Positions 53,488 to 62,188 of a stretch of 64,000 bases of DNA are shown here, piece after piece (the stretch's first letter is position 1; every line of letters begins with the position of its first letter). Below the pieces are notes generated by a model. The model was not told the DNA's origin. It ran no database searches and saw nothing but the letters and a program-made list of their open reading frames with translations. The stretch is from Planctomycetota bacterium. GTDB lineage: Bacteria; Planctomycetota; Planctomycetia; Planctomycetales; Planctomycetaceae. The stretch is taken from assembly GCA_014584345.1 (NCBI GenBank), contig JACTNB010000024.1:1-64000 (forward strand). Reading direction: 5' to 3'. A program made the translations under genes and the position numbers.

Positions 53488-53850
53488 ATGGGAAAGCTGA
53501 CACAACACCGAATGTTCCAGGTGGCCGCTGAATGGTGCGAGAAGCACCCGAAATGGAAAAGAATCTGCGATATCGAGAACAGCGACTCGCTGACGCTCGG
53601 CTGGGCCGAGCTGCCGAAGCGGATTCGGCAGCCCTATGAAAGATACAACGATCCTGAATCGCACTGGCGGGAATTTGCCACCAAACCGTACCGCCATCGC
53701 TACGGTTTCGTTGGCGAGAATGGCGAATTCTATCCGGAGATCACTCAGTTGCCGCTCGGCGTCAACTGCGTGATGGTGTTCGAGGTCGGCGGTCGACCGG
53801 GCACGTTTTATCGCGGAGGCCAGTCCGTTAAATCTGGCGTCATCGGGTAA
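53488..53850 (+). CDS. Small prophage protein, unknown
   Basis: A 120-residue protein (MGKLTQHRMFQVAAEWCEKH, TKPYRHRYGFVGENGEFYPE, MVFEVGGRPGTFYRGGQSVK). AGAGGAG lies before the ATG and it is 4 bp after the previous gene, hence co-transcribed. No domain recognised. Confidence 0.6.
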   Translation: MGKLTQHRMFQVAAEWCEKHPKWKRICDIENSDSLTLGWAELPKRIRQPYERYNDPESHWREFATKPYRHRYGFVGENGEFYPEITQLPLGVNCVMVFEVGGRPGTFYRGGQSVKSGVIG

Positions 53851-53868
53851 TGAAAGGTGGGAGAACGA

Positions 53869-54090
53869 ATGCAAATCAAGATCATGAGAATCGCACCTGA
53901 TTTTCGCCGCGGGATTCGTGGGTACTGGAAGGCTCGGTTTGTTGACTCGTTCCTGATTGCTGGGGTAGGGCGATCCGCGAAGGAAGCGATCGGGGATCTA
54001 ATCATCCAAGCCATCAAAAAGCAGGCGTATCCCGAAATTCACCTAGAAGAGGTCGTGAAGGTGCAGGGTAATCCTCACCTGTTGAGGTGA
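53869..54090 (+). CDS. Small prophage protein, unknown
   Basis: A 73-residue basic protein (MQIKIMRIAPDFRRGIRGYW, GVGRSAKEAIGDLIIQAIKK). The alternating strand/helix pattern resembles small HicB-like (type II toxin-antitoxin) folds, but key features are too few to call it that. GGTGGGAG precedes ATG 53869. Confidence 0.55.
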   Translation: MQIKIMRIAPDFRRGIRGYWKARFVDSFLIAGVGRSAKEAIGDLIIQAIKKQAYPEIHLEEVVKVQGNPHLLR

Positions 54091-54127
54091 GGCACTCGTT
54101 GGAACTTTTCTTAAGAAAGCCAGAGAA

Positions 54128-54670
54128 ATGAGATGCACAATAGAAAAGTCCGTCGACATTGTCGCGGAAGTTGATGTGGACATTGACGACGTGTTCTATG
54201 AGCTATTTTCCCGCGTCAGCGACGATGCCCCGCGAATGAGGATGCGAGTCCTGGATTCGTGCACGCGCATCCTGATGACGGTGCCCGATTCCGTGATTCG
54301 CGAGCTTCCTGATTCCGCCAAGGCGGAAATGCGCAAGCGGCTCCAGCAGGAGCTCGACCGCTACCAGTCCCCCCAGGCGATCACGGAGGAAGCCCTGGCC
54401 GCGTCGGGAGCGGCCCCCGGCCAGTGGCCGCACGACATCGAGCACGGCCGCTGGTGCTGGCTGCCGTTCGAGGACTCGGACAGCAGGACGTACGTGTCCG
54501 TGCTGCCGCTGGGAGGCGGTGTCTGGATGTGCGAAATCACGCAGAGTGGCATCGAGGAAGAAGAGCCGCACTGGCCGATTGGCATCGGCCTGGCGGTCTC
54601 GACGATGGGGCAGTTGCACTCGCTACTGCAACTGGTCCGAGGCTGCCTGCTGGTGGTCGACGCGGAATAA
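54128..54670 (+). CDS. Prophage protein (two-part; C-terminal half paralogous to 52076 protein)
   Basis: A 180-residue protein. The N-terminal half is helical (DIDDVFYELFSRVSDDAPRM, IRELPDSAKAEMRKRLQQEL); the C-terminal half repeats the small domain of the protein at 52076 (see there). It seems to be an internally duplicated or fused form. Convergent with and overlapping (48 bp) the end of the minus-strand gene at 54623. Function unknown. Confidence 0.62.
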   Translation: MRCTIEKSVDIVAEVDVDIDDVFYELFSRVSDDAPRMRMRVLDSCTRILMTVPDSVIRELPDSAKAEMRKRLQQELDRYQSPQAITEEALAASGAAPGQWPHDIEHGRWCWLPFEDSDSRTYVSVLPLGGGVWMCEITQSGIEEEEPHWPIGIGLAVSTMGQLHSLLQLVRGCLLVVDAE

Positions 54671-54892
54671 CTCGCGTCCCTGGTCGGACACATCGTAAAC
54701 ACCTAACGACACCCGCGACGCCAGTCCGAGCGTGCGCAGGCGGTAGACTGCCTTCTTCACCGCCCGTGCCCGATGGCAGCGGGCTCGCAGGCCATCGTAA
54801 TCCGTTGGCCCGAACACACGCAGCAGCCGGAGGATGCGCCATTGAAAATTCGTCAATTTCAATGGCCGCTGTTTGTCAGATTTGCAAATCAT
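54623..54892 (-). CDS. Small winged-helix-like regulator candidate (minus strand)
   Basis: An 89-residue basic protein: LKLTNFQWRILRLLRVFGPT, DYDGLRARCHRARAVKKAVY, RLRTLGLASRVSLGVYDVSD. The layout fits a MarR/winged-helix fold. It follows the HTH gene at 54898 by 5 bp in the same direction. The opposite direction from all neighbours suggests lysogeny or a control function; inference. Confidence 0.55.
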   Translation of the reverse strand: MICKSDKQRPLKLTNFQWRILRLLRVFGPTDYDGLRARCHRARAVKKAVYRLRTLGLASRVSLGVYDVSDQGRELFRVDHQQAASDQLQ

Positions 54893-54897
54893 GATCG

Positions 54898-55164
54898 TTA
54901 TCGTTCTCGGGGAGTCCCGTTCGCCGCCAGCAATTGCAGGTCGGTGCGTGCCCTGGCGAGGGTACGGTACACGTGCCCCTTGTGCAGGCCCATTGCCATG
55001 GCGATAGAGGGCACGTCCCAGCCATCGCCGACCAGGCTCAGGATGGCCAGTTGACGCCAGCGGTGCGGCCTCCCCTTGGCCCAATGTTGTTCCAGGTGAT
55101 GCCGGAAGGTCATCGGGTCTTGCGGCAGATCGATTTTTTCGCCAGCGAGATTTGTCACGGACAT
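54898..55164 (-). CDS. HTH DNA-binding protein, sigma-70 region-4-like (minus strand)
   Basis: An 88-residue protein. HRWRQLAILSLVGDGWDVPS and IAMAMGLHKGHVYRTLARAR form a helix-turn-helix similar to sigma-70 region 4/GerE-like domains. AGGAGGCGAC lies before the ATG. With the winged-helix gene it forms the only minus-strand pair of the prophage; both may regulate the phage genes to either side. Confidence 0.65.
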   Translation of the reverse strand: MSVTNLAGEKIDLPQDPMTFRHHLEQHWAKGRPHRWRQLAILSLVGDGWDVPSIAMAMGLHKGHVYRTLARARTDLQLLAANGTPRER

Positions 55165-55286
55165 GTCGCCTCCTGCGATAGGGAACGCGCGACTCTCGCG
55201 CGACTCTCACGCGATTATAAACGCGGTCGACCGCTCCAACGGCCTGGCCGCATCATGGACGATGCGGCTAGGTTCTGGGGCAGCGA

Positions 55287-55847
55287 ATGTTGTACCACGA
55301 AGCAAAAAAACAAATCCAGGACGGCGATTTCCTCTTCTTCAGAGGCAACGCATTGTACACGAGAGTGATCCGCCTGTGGACCACTTCACGTTACTCGCAC
55401 GTTGCCGTTGCTGTCTGGATCAAGCGACGCCTGTTCGTCGCCGAAGCCGTCGAGGGCCGTGGGGTACAGCTATACCCACTCGATAAATACCTGCGCAATG
55501 GTTGCCGCGTCGATTGGTTCCGCCTGTCCGATCCCCGGGTGGATCGATCCCTGGTGGTGCAGTGGTTCATTGATCGGGTTGGTAATAAATATGCCAGTCC
55601 GCGTCAACTGCTGCGATCCTTCGTGACGGTGCCAATCGCCAATTGGTGCGGGGTCGGAACCAAGATTGACAGGGATCGGTGGTTTTGTTCCTTCGCTTCG
55701 GTTGAGGCTCTCCGGGCGGGCTGCGGCGCACTCGCCTCGGAAATTATACAAGAAGCAGCTGAAACCGCATCGCCTGGCGATGTGTCTTATATCCCAGCCT
55801 TGCACATTCAGGGCACATTGAGGTGGGAGACTGATGACAATGAGTGA
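55287..55847 (+). CDS. YiiX/NlpC-P60-type amidase-like protein (possible endolysin)
   Basis: A 186-residue protein with the permuted papain-like motifs of the YiiX/DUF830 family: QIQDGDFLFFRGNALYTRVI, His in SRYSHVAVAVWIKRRLFV, and Cys in RWFCSFASVEALRAGC. Such enzymes act on peptide or amide bonds, and phages use them as lysins. Its location just before a lipoprotein and a holin-like gene supports host lysis or injection. No signal peptide is visible. The next gene starts inside its end (14-bp overlap). Confidence 0.65.
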   Translation: MLYHEAKKQIQDGDFLFFRGNALYTRVIRLWTTSRYSHVAVAVWIKRRLFVAEAVEGRGVQLYPLDKYLRNGCRVDWFRLSDPRVDRSLVVQWFIDRVGNKYASPRQLLRSFVTVPIANWCGVGTKIDRDRWFCSFASVEALRAGCGALASEIIQEAAETASPGDVSYIPALHIQGTLRWETDDNE

Positions 55848-56679
55848 GATCATGCATGGTGTGGATTGCGTGACGCGGTGGCGAGAGAACAAGCCACTGT
55901 CGAACAGTGAGCTGAATCAGATGCGAGTCCAGGCGATTCTGCGAGTCGTACTGGCCATATTCGTGTTAGCCTGGGTAGCCGTGGCGCTGTGCGGCTGCGC
56001 GACCCTGCAAGCTCAGGTCCAGGGAAAGTTTCCTCCGGCCGCTGCCGATGCTGACACCGAATCCACATTCGATGGCGTAACGATTGTTGTCTGCGTCAAG
56101 GAACTGACCGGATTCGCTCCCGAGTTGCGTCGCAAGGCGGCCCTGGATGCGGATCGCGTGCTCCGCGAGCTGGCGGAACGCAAGCTGCCCGGCAAAGTGC
56201 GCACCAGACTGATCGCCGAAGTTGCTGAACCGTACGCATTCCGCAACTTCGAAGCCGCGTCCATGGTCGCGGCGAAGCCCGTGCTGGTGCATGTGCTGAT
56301 ACCAGTCACTAACCAGAGACTGACATCGGCACTTGTCCTGAAAAAAGTCGAGGAGCTCGCCACGTCACACTTCCTGGAAGACCTGCAGCAATACCAGGTG
56401 ATGGTAACATTCCAGCGCACGCAGCCCGAGCGGTACCAGGTGGGCGTCATGGCAGCCACATTGCAGGATCCACCCCGGGAGGAACGCCCGACAACCCTTT
56501 CGGCGCCGGATCCTGTCAGTGTCCCCTTGCCGCCGGAACCGTCCCAGAGTGACCTACCCGATTCCGGAAATCACTCGGGCCTCATGGTGACGATGATCTC
56601 GGCCTGGCTGACCGAACGGTCACGCCTGGCGGCTAAGTTGCTGGCGGGTTACCAGCGGCTGCGTGGCCCCGCCGCCTGA
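55834..56679 (+). CDS. Prophage lipoprotein
   Basis: A 281-residue protein with a long N-terminus and a transmembrane/lipoprotein segment (VVLAIFVLAWVAVALCGCAT, lipobox LCGC). The mature part has an alpha/beta region (FDGVTIVVCVKELTGF, VLVHVLIPVTNQRLTS) and a proline-rich tail. Start ATG 55834 overlaps the amidase gene; an internal ATG at ~55921 would give a shorter leader. Function unknown; possibly an outer-membrane lysis or exclusion protein. Confidence 0.55.
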   Translation: MTMSEIMHGVDCVTRWRENKPLSNSELNQMRVQAILRVVLAIFVLAWVAVALCGCATLQAQVQGKFPPAAADADTESTFDGVTIVVCVKELTGFAPELRRKAALDADRVLRELAERKLPGKVRTRLIAEVAEPYAFRNFEAASMVAAKPVLVHVLIPVTNQRLTSALVLKKVEELATSHFLEDLQQYQVMVTFQRTQPERYQVGVMAATLQDPPREERPTTLSAPDPVSVPLPPEPSQSDLPDSGNHSGLMVTMISAWLTERSRLAAKLLAGYQRLRGPAA

Positions 56680-56733
56680 CGTCTGGGAATATTTTTCCGC
56701 TTTTCGGATTCGGGAAAGAGCAGGGAGACAACT

Positions 56734-56955
56734 GTGATCACATCGATACTTGCTGGCGTGCTGGCAGGCCTGGGCATCGAGGCTGTGGGGCTGGTCGGAT
56801 CGGCCGCGGCTGCCGGAGGTTCCTCGCTGGCCTTACGGCTGTTGCGAGTCGCCCCGGCGGTGATACGCCTGGCAAAGGCCGTCAGGTCTGCCGACGCAGC
56901 CCCAGAACTCCACCAGGACGCGGAGCGAGTCATCCAGGAACTGGAGGCAAAATGA
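56734..56955 (+). CDS. Small hydrophobic protein (holin-like)
   Basis: A 73-residue protein with a hydrophobic N-terminal half (SILAGVLAGLGIEAVGLVGS) and charged C-terminal helix. Start GTG 56734 with GGGAGA upstream. Size and location fit a holin, but class cannot be assigned. Confidence 0.5.
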   Translation: MITSILAGVLAGLGIEAVGLVGSAAAAGGSSLALRLLRVAPAVIRLAKAVRSADAAPELHQDAERVIQELEAK

Positions 56956-57348
56956 ATGCCCCGGTCACCCCAGCGCAGGGCCAACGGACGACACCGGCCA
57001 GTCGACAGACGGCCGACAGCCACGCAGCGAGGCTACGACGCACGCTGGCGGAAGTACCGGGCGGCGTTCCTGGCGACCCCCGCGAACGCGCTGTGTCGGG
57101 AGTGCCGGAACCGCGGGCGAATCACGCCGGCAACGGTCGTTGACCACATCGTGCCACATCGGGGCGATCCCACTCTGTTCTGGGATCGCCAGAACCATCA
57201 GCCATTATGTCACCGGTGTCACAGCCGCAAGACCGTCCAGGAGGACGGCGGATTCGGCAATCAGAGGAGGTCTCATGGCTCGCATACTGACGCAGGCGGA
57301 AAAGGATCTGCTCACACAGAAAATCCTCCGCCTGGAAGAGGCGTTTGA
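56956..57348 (+). CDS. HNH endonuclease (phage packaging type)
   Basis: A 130-residue protein. RGYDARWRKYRAAFLATPAN and CRECRNRGRITPATVVDHIV (His-His part of HNH), FWDRQNHQPLCHRCHSRKTV (Asn, Cys pair and final His) match phage HNH enzymes that sit next to terminases in HK97-type phages and cooperate in cos cleavage. Two CxxC pairs bind zinc. The ATG overlaps the preceding stop by one base; the C-terminal tail overlaps the next gene. Confidence 0.82.
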   Translation: MPRSPQRRANGRHRPVDRRPTATQRGYDARWRKYRAAFLATPANALCRECRNRGRITPATVVDHIVPHRGDPTLFWDRQNHQPLCHRCHSRKTVQEDGGFGNQRRSHGSHTDAGGKGSAHTENPPPGRGV

Positions 57349-57568
57349 TCGTCGCCTGGCCGCTGTTCAGGACGAGGAAATGTTGTTCACCCAGGTGCTG
57401 CAGTCGCTGCGGCCTGGTGACATGATGCGACTGCCGGACGGCAGGACCTTCCACGTGAAGGATCCATTCACGCAGGAAGCCGAGGGATCGATCGAGATGG
57501 CCTGGATCCCGGGACAACGGTTCCCGCGCTACTCCTGGGAGTTGCGGGAGGACGACCGGCGGCGGTGA
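57275..57568 (+). CDS. Small prophage protein between HNH and terminase
   Basis: A 97-residue protein (MARILTQAEKDLLTQKILRL, FTQVLQSLRPGDMMRLPDGR, FPRYSWELREDDRR). AGAGGAGG precedes ATG. No family recognised; overlaps the HNH gene by 74 bp in another frame. Confidence 0.55.
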   Translation: MARILTQAEKDLLTQKILRLEEAFDRRLAAVQDEEMLFTQVLQSLRPGDMMRLPDGRTFHVKDPFTQEAEGSIEMAWIPGQRFPRYSWELREDDRRR

Positions 57569-57671
57569 TCGTCAGGCCAGGGGGGGGAGGTCGAGACACC
57601 GGGGAATCGCCCCGAAACCGCCTCTCTAAACGCGCGTGTTTTTTGTCGAAAAATAGAGGGGGGGGGGATCG

Positions 57672-58148
57672 GTGGCCGGGAAAAAGGGACGCAGCGGCCG
57701 CAAGCGCACCTCGCCGGCCATTAAGACGCTCAGGGGGACTGGCCGCGGGGATCGCGGGAAAGCGGCCGCCGGGATGCCTCCAGGTATCCCACTGCCGCCC
57801 GACGAAATCCGCGAAGACGCCAAACAGGAATGGCTCCGCCTGGCTCCGGTCATGGCTGCCCGCGGTTTGCTCACCCAGGCCGATTACCTGGCCTGGGAAA
57901 TGGGCTTCCGCGTGTACTCGATGTGGCGAGACGCAATAGACGAGCTGCTTCGCACGCCACAAATCGAGATGAGCGAAAAGGGTGGCCTGTACGCGCACCC
58001 GCTGGTGTGGGTCGAAAAGTCACACGGCGAACGCGTCATGAAATTCTGCGATCGATTTGGGCTGACTCCGACCTCCCGGAATGGGCTGCAACCTCTCGGC
58101 GATGGCGGCGAAGAAGTGGATCCGCTGGAGGCGATGCTCGATGACTAA
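57672..58148 (+). CDS. Terminase small subunit (P27 family)
   Basis: A 158-residue protein with basic leader (MAGKKGRSGRKRTSPAIKTL), RLAPVMAARGLLTQADYLAW and helical middle, C-terminal GLTPTSRNGLQPLGDGG. It fits P27/TerS proteins that recognise phage DNA and recruit the large subunit. Start GTG 57672, preceded by a run of ten G residues acting as an unusually strong Shine-Dalgarno. Overlaps terL by ATGA. Confidence 0.85.
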   Translation: MAGKKGRSGRKRTSPAIKTLRGTGRGDRGKAAAGMPPGIPLPPDEIREDAKQEWLRLAPVMAARGLLTQADYLAWEMGFRVYSMWRDAIDELLRTPQIEMSEKGGLYAHPLVWVEKSHGERVMKFCDRFGLTPTSRNGLQPLGDGGEEVDPLEAMLDD

Positions 58149-59832
58149 GTACCGCTCCAGGCACAAGCGGGAGATCGACAAGTACATCCGGGAGGTGCTT
58201 TCTGGTCGCAAGGTGGCTGGCGAGCTCGAACGGGCTGCCGTGCAGCGGCACGTTAATGACCTGGCGAGCGGCAACAAGCGGGGCATCTATCACGATTCCG
58301 CCGCCGCCGATCGGGTGATCGACTTCATGCAGCTGCAAAAGCACACGACAGGCGAGTTCGACGGCCGGCCGTTTATGCTGTTTCCATACCAGAAATTCAT
58401 CATCTGGAACCTGTTCGGCTGGCGGCGGCGGGACGATGGCCTGCGCCGGTTCCGCCGGTGCTACTATTCGGTCGGGCGCGGCAACGGCAAGAGCCCGACC
58501 GCCGCGCTGCTGATGCTGACGCTGGCCTGCTGCGACCAACCGCCCGAGCCCCGGGCCGAGCTGGTCCTGGCCGCCACGGAGCGACGGCAGACCAAGTACG
58601 TCGCCGATGAAATCGCCCGCATGATCGCCCGGCAGCCGGCACTCAAAAAGCGATTCGAGATCTACAAGGATCGGATCGTGTACCCTCGCAGCGGGACATA
58701 CATCGAACAACTAGGGAAGGAAGCCAAATCGAAAGACGGCATGAATCTCCACGGGTTTGTGGCCGACGAGTTGCACGAGTGGCGAGAAGAGCATCGCCCC
58801 GTCCTGGACAAGCTGCAGACTTCGATGGGGAAACGGCGGCAGCCGCTCGAAATCCTGATTACCACGGCCGGAAGCGACCAGTCCGTGGTGTGGCTGGATA
58901 TTTACGACGACGCCTGCAAGGTGGCTCGCGGCGTATACGAAAACGATCGGTGGTTCGTGTTCATCGCCCAGATGGATGACGGCGACGATCCTTTCGACGA
59001 ACACGTCTGGGGCAAGGCCAACCCGAATCTCGACGTGTCGGTCAAGCGGGATTACCTGCGAGGCCTGGCCAACGAAGCCCGCCACAATCCGGGCAAGCTG
59101 AATCAGTTCCTGCGCTACCACATGAATGTCCGCGTCCGCTCGCTGGTCAAGGCGATCGACCCGGGCCTGTGGGCGGAATGCCAGGTGGATCTCCCGGACC
59201 TGGCGGGCCGCGAGTGCTGCGCGGGCCTCGACCTGGGCTGGCGCGACGACCTGGCATCGCTCACGCTGTGCTTCCCGCTGGGAACGCAGGAGTTCCCGCT
59301 ATTCGCGTGGCGGAGCTGGTCCTGGATCTGCGAGGAGACAGACAAACGGGACCTGACCCAGCCCCCCTGGGCGAACTGGATTCGGAGTGGCCACCTGATT
59401 GTCACGGAGGGAAACACGACCGATCCCCAGGCGATCTACGCCAAGATTGCGCAGCTGCGGAAAGAGTACACAATCCGCACGCTGGCCCTGGACCCGAACA
59501 ATGCCCGGGCGACCGGGATCCACCTGGCAAACGACATGGGCATGCAGGTCTTCGAGTTCTTCCAGACGACCCGGAAGTACAACGAACCGCTGCAGACCCT
59601 GATGACGCTGATCAAGAACGGCCAGTTCGTCCATGACGGCGATCCGGTGCTCACCTGGGCGGCCGACAACCTGGTACTCAAGACGGACGCGGCCGGGCTC
59701 GCGATGCCCGACAAGCTGAAGTCGAGCGACAAGATCGACCCAATGGTGGCGGGGCTGATGGCGCTATCCGAATGCCTGTTTGTAGACAGAAGCAGCGGAG
59801 GATACAAAACGAATCCGTTCCGGACATTGTGA
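58141..59832 (+). CDS. Terminase large subunit
   Basis: A 563-residue protein. ATPase domain with Walker A YYSVGRGNGKSPTAALL (~113), Walker B GFVADELHEWREEH (~206), and a nuclease domain with conserved aspartates (CAGLDLGWRDDLASLTLCFP ~363; LALDPNNARATG; KIDPMVAGLMAL near the end). It packages the phage genome into the prohead. The start overlaps the terS stop; an upstream in-frame ATG at 58081 is less likely. Confidence 0.9.
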   Translation: MTKYRSRHKREIDKYIREVLSGRKVAGELERAAVQRHVNDLASGNKRGIYHDSAAADRVIDFMQLQKHTTGEFDGRPFMLFPYQKFIIWNLFGWRRRDDGLRRFRRCYYSVGRGNGKSPTAALLMLTLACCDQPPEPRAELVLAATERRQTKYVADEIARMIARQPALKKRFEIYKDRIVYPRSGTYIEQLGKEAKSKDGMNLHGFVADELHEWREEHRPVLDKLQTSMGKRRQPLEILITTAGSDQSVVWLDIYDDACKVARGVYENDRWFVFIAQMDDGDDPFDEHVWGKANPNLDVSVKRDYLRGLANEARHNPGKLNQFLRYHMNVRVRSLVKAIDPGLWAECQVDLPDLAGRECCAGLDLGWRDDLASLTLCFPLGTQEFPLFAWRSWSWICEETDKRDLTQPPWANWIRSGHLIVTEGNTTDPQAIYAKIAQLRKEYTIRTLALDPNNARATGIHLANDMGMQVFEFFQTTRKYNEPLQTLMTLIKNGQFVHDGDPVLTWAADNLVLKTDAAGLAMPDKLKSSDKIDPMVAGLMALSECLFVDRSSGGYKTNPFRTL

Positions 59833-59839
59833 GGAAGGC

Positions 59840-61477
59840 ATGCTGAAGCGCACGATTGACTGGCTGGCAGGGAAAATTGCAAAGCGGTCCCTCATGGCCC
59901 AAATGCTCGATGCCCGGCGTTCGCTGGCCGCTGGCGGATCGGCAGTCAACATCCCCGTCACGGAGCGGACTGCCATCAAGTTCTCGGCTGTATTCGCCAG
60001 CGTGCGCATCATCGCCGAAACAAAAGCCTCGCTCCCGATCGACGTATTCGAGCGGAAGCCAGGCAAGGACGCCGAGGTCAAGGAACATCCGGTGGCCCAA
60101 CTGCTGCGGTTCGAACCGCATGAAGATTTCACGCCGATGATCTGGAATGAAGTCCGACAGGCGCACCTCTGCCTGTGGGGAAATTCGTACGTCGAACTCG
60201 AATTCGCCGGACGCACCGCGGAGATCGCTCGCATGATCCCCCGGGCACCCTGGGACGTGCAGCCCTTTCGCGGACAGGACGGGCGGATGTATTACACGAT
60301 CACGGATGCCGAGCGCGGCAGTCGCGTGGTGGATCGCTCGCAGATGCTGCACATTCCGGGTTTCGGGTTCAATGGCCTGGTCGGCATGTCCGTGGTGCGC
60401 CACTTCATGGCGGAGTCGATCGCCATCGGCATGGCAGCCGATCGGTTCGTCGCCAGTTTTTACGGCAACAGTGGCCGCCCGTCAATTGTCGTCGAGGTAC
60501 CAGAAATGCTCGATGACCAGGCCTATTCTCGACTGAAGGATGGAGTTGAACAGCAACTGCAACAGTGGTACAAGCCGCTGCTGCTGGAGCATGGGGCGAG
60601 CCTGAAGGCCTGGACCATGCCCCTGGCGGAGGCGCAACTGCTGGAGAGCCGCAAATTCCAGGGTGAGGAGATCGCGGCCCGCGGCTTCCGACTGCCGCCT
60701 CACGTGGCCGGATACCTCGACCACGCAAAGTTCAACAATATCGAAAGCCAGGACCGCTATTTCGAGAAGCACACGATGCGACCCTGGCTGATCCGCGATG
60801 AACAGGCCATGAATAAGACCCTGTTCCGATCTAGTGAACGCGGCCGGTTTTACGTGAAGATCAATTCCGATGGCATCCTGCGGGGCGATTTGAAAACCCG
60901 CTACGACGCATATCGCCTGGCCCTGCTGGCCGGCTGGAAGACGATCAACGAAGTGCGAGCCCTGGAGGATCTGGAGCCACTGGAGGGGGGCGACGTGCTG
61001 CCCCGGCCGGCGGCGATCTGGGGCAAGGATGATCCCAGCATGGACATCGTCAATCCCGGTGGCGATCAGGGCGAGGGAGATTCCCGGGTCGATCCCCGCC
61101 TGCAGGCGATCACCGCCCAGACCGTGCGGGGCCTGATACATCGCGAGGCCGTGCAGCTGAAACGCCTGGCCGGCAAGCCGGCGGAGTTCCGCCAGGCCGT
61201 GGACGCGTTCTACGGTCGCCATGCGGCGATTGTCGCCGAGAAGCTGGGGCCCGTCAGTCAGTCCCGGCAGCGGCTGGCCATGCTGGTCGAATCGCATCGC
61301 CAGGAGATCCTCGCCCTGACGCAGGGGCGCAGTGATCTGCGAGAGAGCGTGGACCGCTGTGTCCAGGGCTGGGACCGATCCGCGGAGGACGTGGCGGATA
61401 GCCTGCTGCTGGATGCCTATTACCAATCCGGGGCGCCGGAGGAAACCACGACGGAGGACGACGATGACGAAGATTGA
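59840..61477 (+). CDS. Portal protein (HK97 family)
   Basis: A 545-residue protein: KFSAVFASVRIIAETKASLP, AQLLRFEPHEDFTPMIWNEV, LCLWGNSYVELEFAGRTAEI, ISIGMAADRFV-like clip region and a long C-terminal helical tail (residues ~430-530). It forms the 12-fold ring through which DNA enters the head. GAGGAAGG precedes the ATG. The C-terminus overlaps the protease gene by 14 bp. Confidence 0.88.
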   Translation: MLKRTIDWLAGKIAKRSLMAQMLDARRSLAAGGSAVNIPVTERTAIKFSAVFASVRIIAETKASLPIDVFERKPGKDAEVKEHPVAQLLRFEPHEDFTPMIWNEVRQAHLCLWGNSYVELEFAGRTAEIARMIPRAPWDVQPFRGQDGRMYYTITDAERGSRVVDRSQMLHIPGFGFNGLVGMSVVRHFMAESIAIGMAADRFVASFYGNSGRPSIVVEVPEMLDDQAYSRLKDGVEQQLQQWYKPLLLEHGASLKAWTMPLAEAQLLESRKFQGEEIAARGFRLPPHVAGYLDHAKFNNIESQDRYFEKHTMRPWLIRDEQAMNKTLFRSSERGRFYVKINSDGILRGDLKTRYDAYRLALLAGWKTINEVRALEDLEPLEGGDVLPRPAAIWGKDDPSMDIVNPGGDQGEGDSRVDPRLQAITAQTVRGLIHREAVQLKRLAGKPAEFRQAVDAFYGRHAAIVAEKLGPVSQSRQRLAMLVESHRQEILALTQGRSDLRESVDRCVQGWDRSAEDVADSLLLDAYYQSGAPEETTTEDDDDED

Positions 61478-62078
61478 ACACCGCACCCTGGGCCAGAACC
61501 TGGCGAACACGCGGCTGCAAAAGCGTGACGACAAGCCTGCCCGCATCGAGGGGCACGCGGCCATCTATTATGACGAATCCGACCCGCAGGGATCACAGTA
61601 CCGTCTCTGGGAAGACTATTACGAGCGGATCATGCCAGGCGCCTTCGATGATGCGATTCGCAACGATGACGTGCGATGCCTGTTCAATCACGACCCCAGT
61701 CAGGTGCTGGGGCGCAGCAAATCCGGCACGCTCTCGCTGAGCGTCGACAGCAAGGGCCTGCGGTACGCGTGCGACTGCCCCGACACCACGATCGGGCGGG
61801 ATGTCGGCACGATGATCGAGCGGGGAGACGTCTCGGGCAGCTCGTTCGGCTTCGAGGCGGTCGAAGTGCAGTACCGGGAACAAGATGGTATCTGGTACCG
61901 GGAGCTGCTCAAGGTCCGACTGTACGACGTCAGCCCGGTCACATTCCCGGCCTACGAGGGAACCACAACCGAGATTGCCCGGCGATCGCTGGACCAGCAC
62001 CGGAAGCTGATCGGCCAGGCCCGAGGCGCTCAGATCGCCCGCGACCTGGCTCTGCTCGAGCTGGGGCCGCGCGACTGA
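61464..62078 (+). CDS. Prohead protease (HK97 type)
   Basis: A 204-residue protein: MTKIEHRTLGQNLANTRLQK, IMPGAFDDAIRNDDVRCLFN, catalytic His in FNHDPSQVLGRS (~75), serine in RGDVSGSSFGFEAVEVQYRE (~125), and LLKVRLYDVSPVTFPAYEGT. It cleaves the capsid precursor during head maturation. ATG at 61464 overlaps the portal gene. Confidence 0.88.
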   Translation: MTKIEHRTLGQNLANTRLQKRDDKPARIEGHAAIYYDESDPQGSQYRLWEDYYERIMPGAFDDAIRNDDVRCLFNHDPSQVLGRSKSGTLSLSVDSKGLRYACDCPDTTIGRDVGTMIERGDVSGSSFGFEAVEVQYREQDGIWYRELLKVRLYDVSPVTFPAYEGTTTEIARRSLDQHRKLIGQARGAQIARDLALLELGPRD

Positions 62079-62188
62079 TCCACCAAGAGAAGAACACGAC
62101 GCGCAGGCGTCAGGGACTGTCAGAGACGCGAGCGGCGTGCATACGTGGCGGGCGTCGGTTTGATTCCTCATACCGCAAGGAAAATGCC

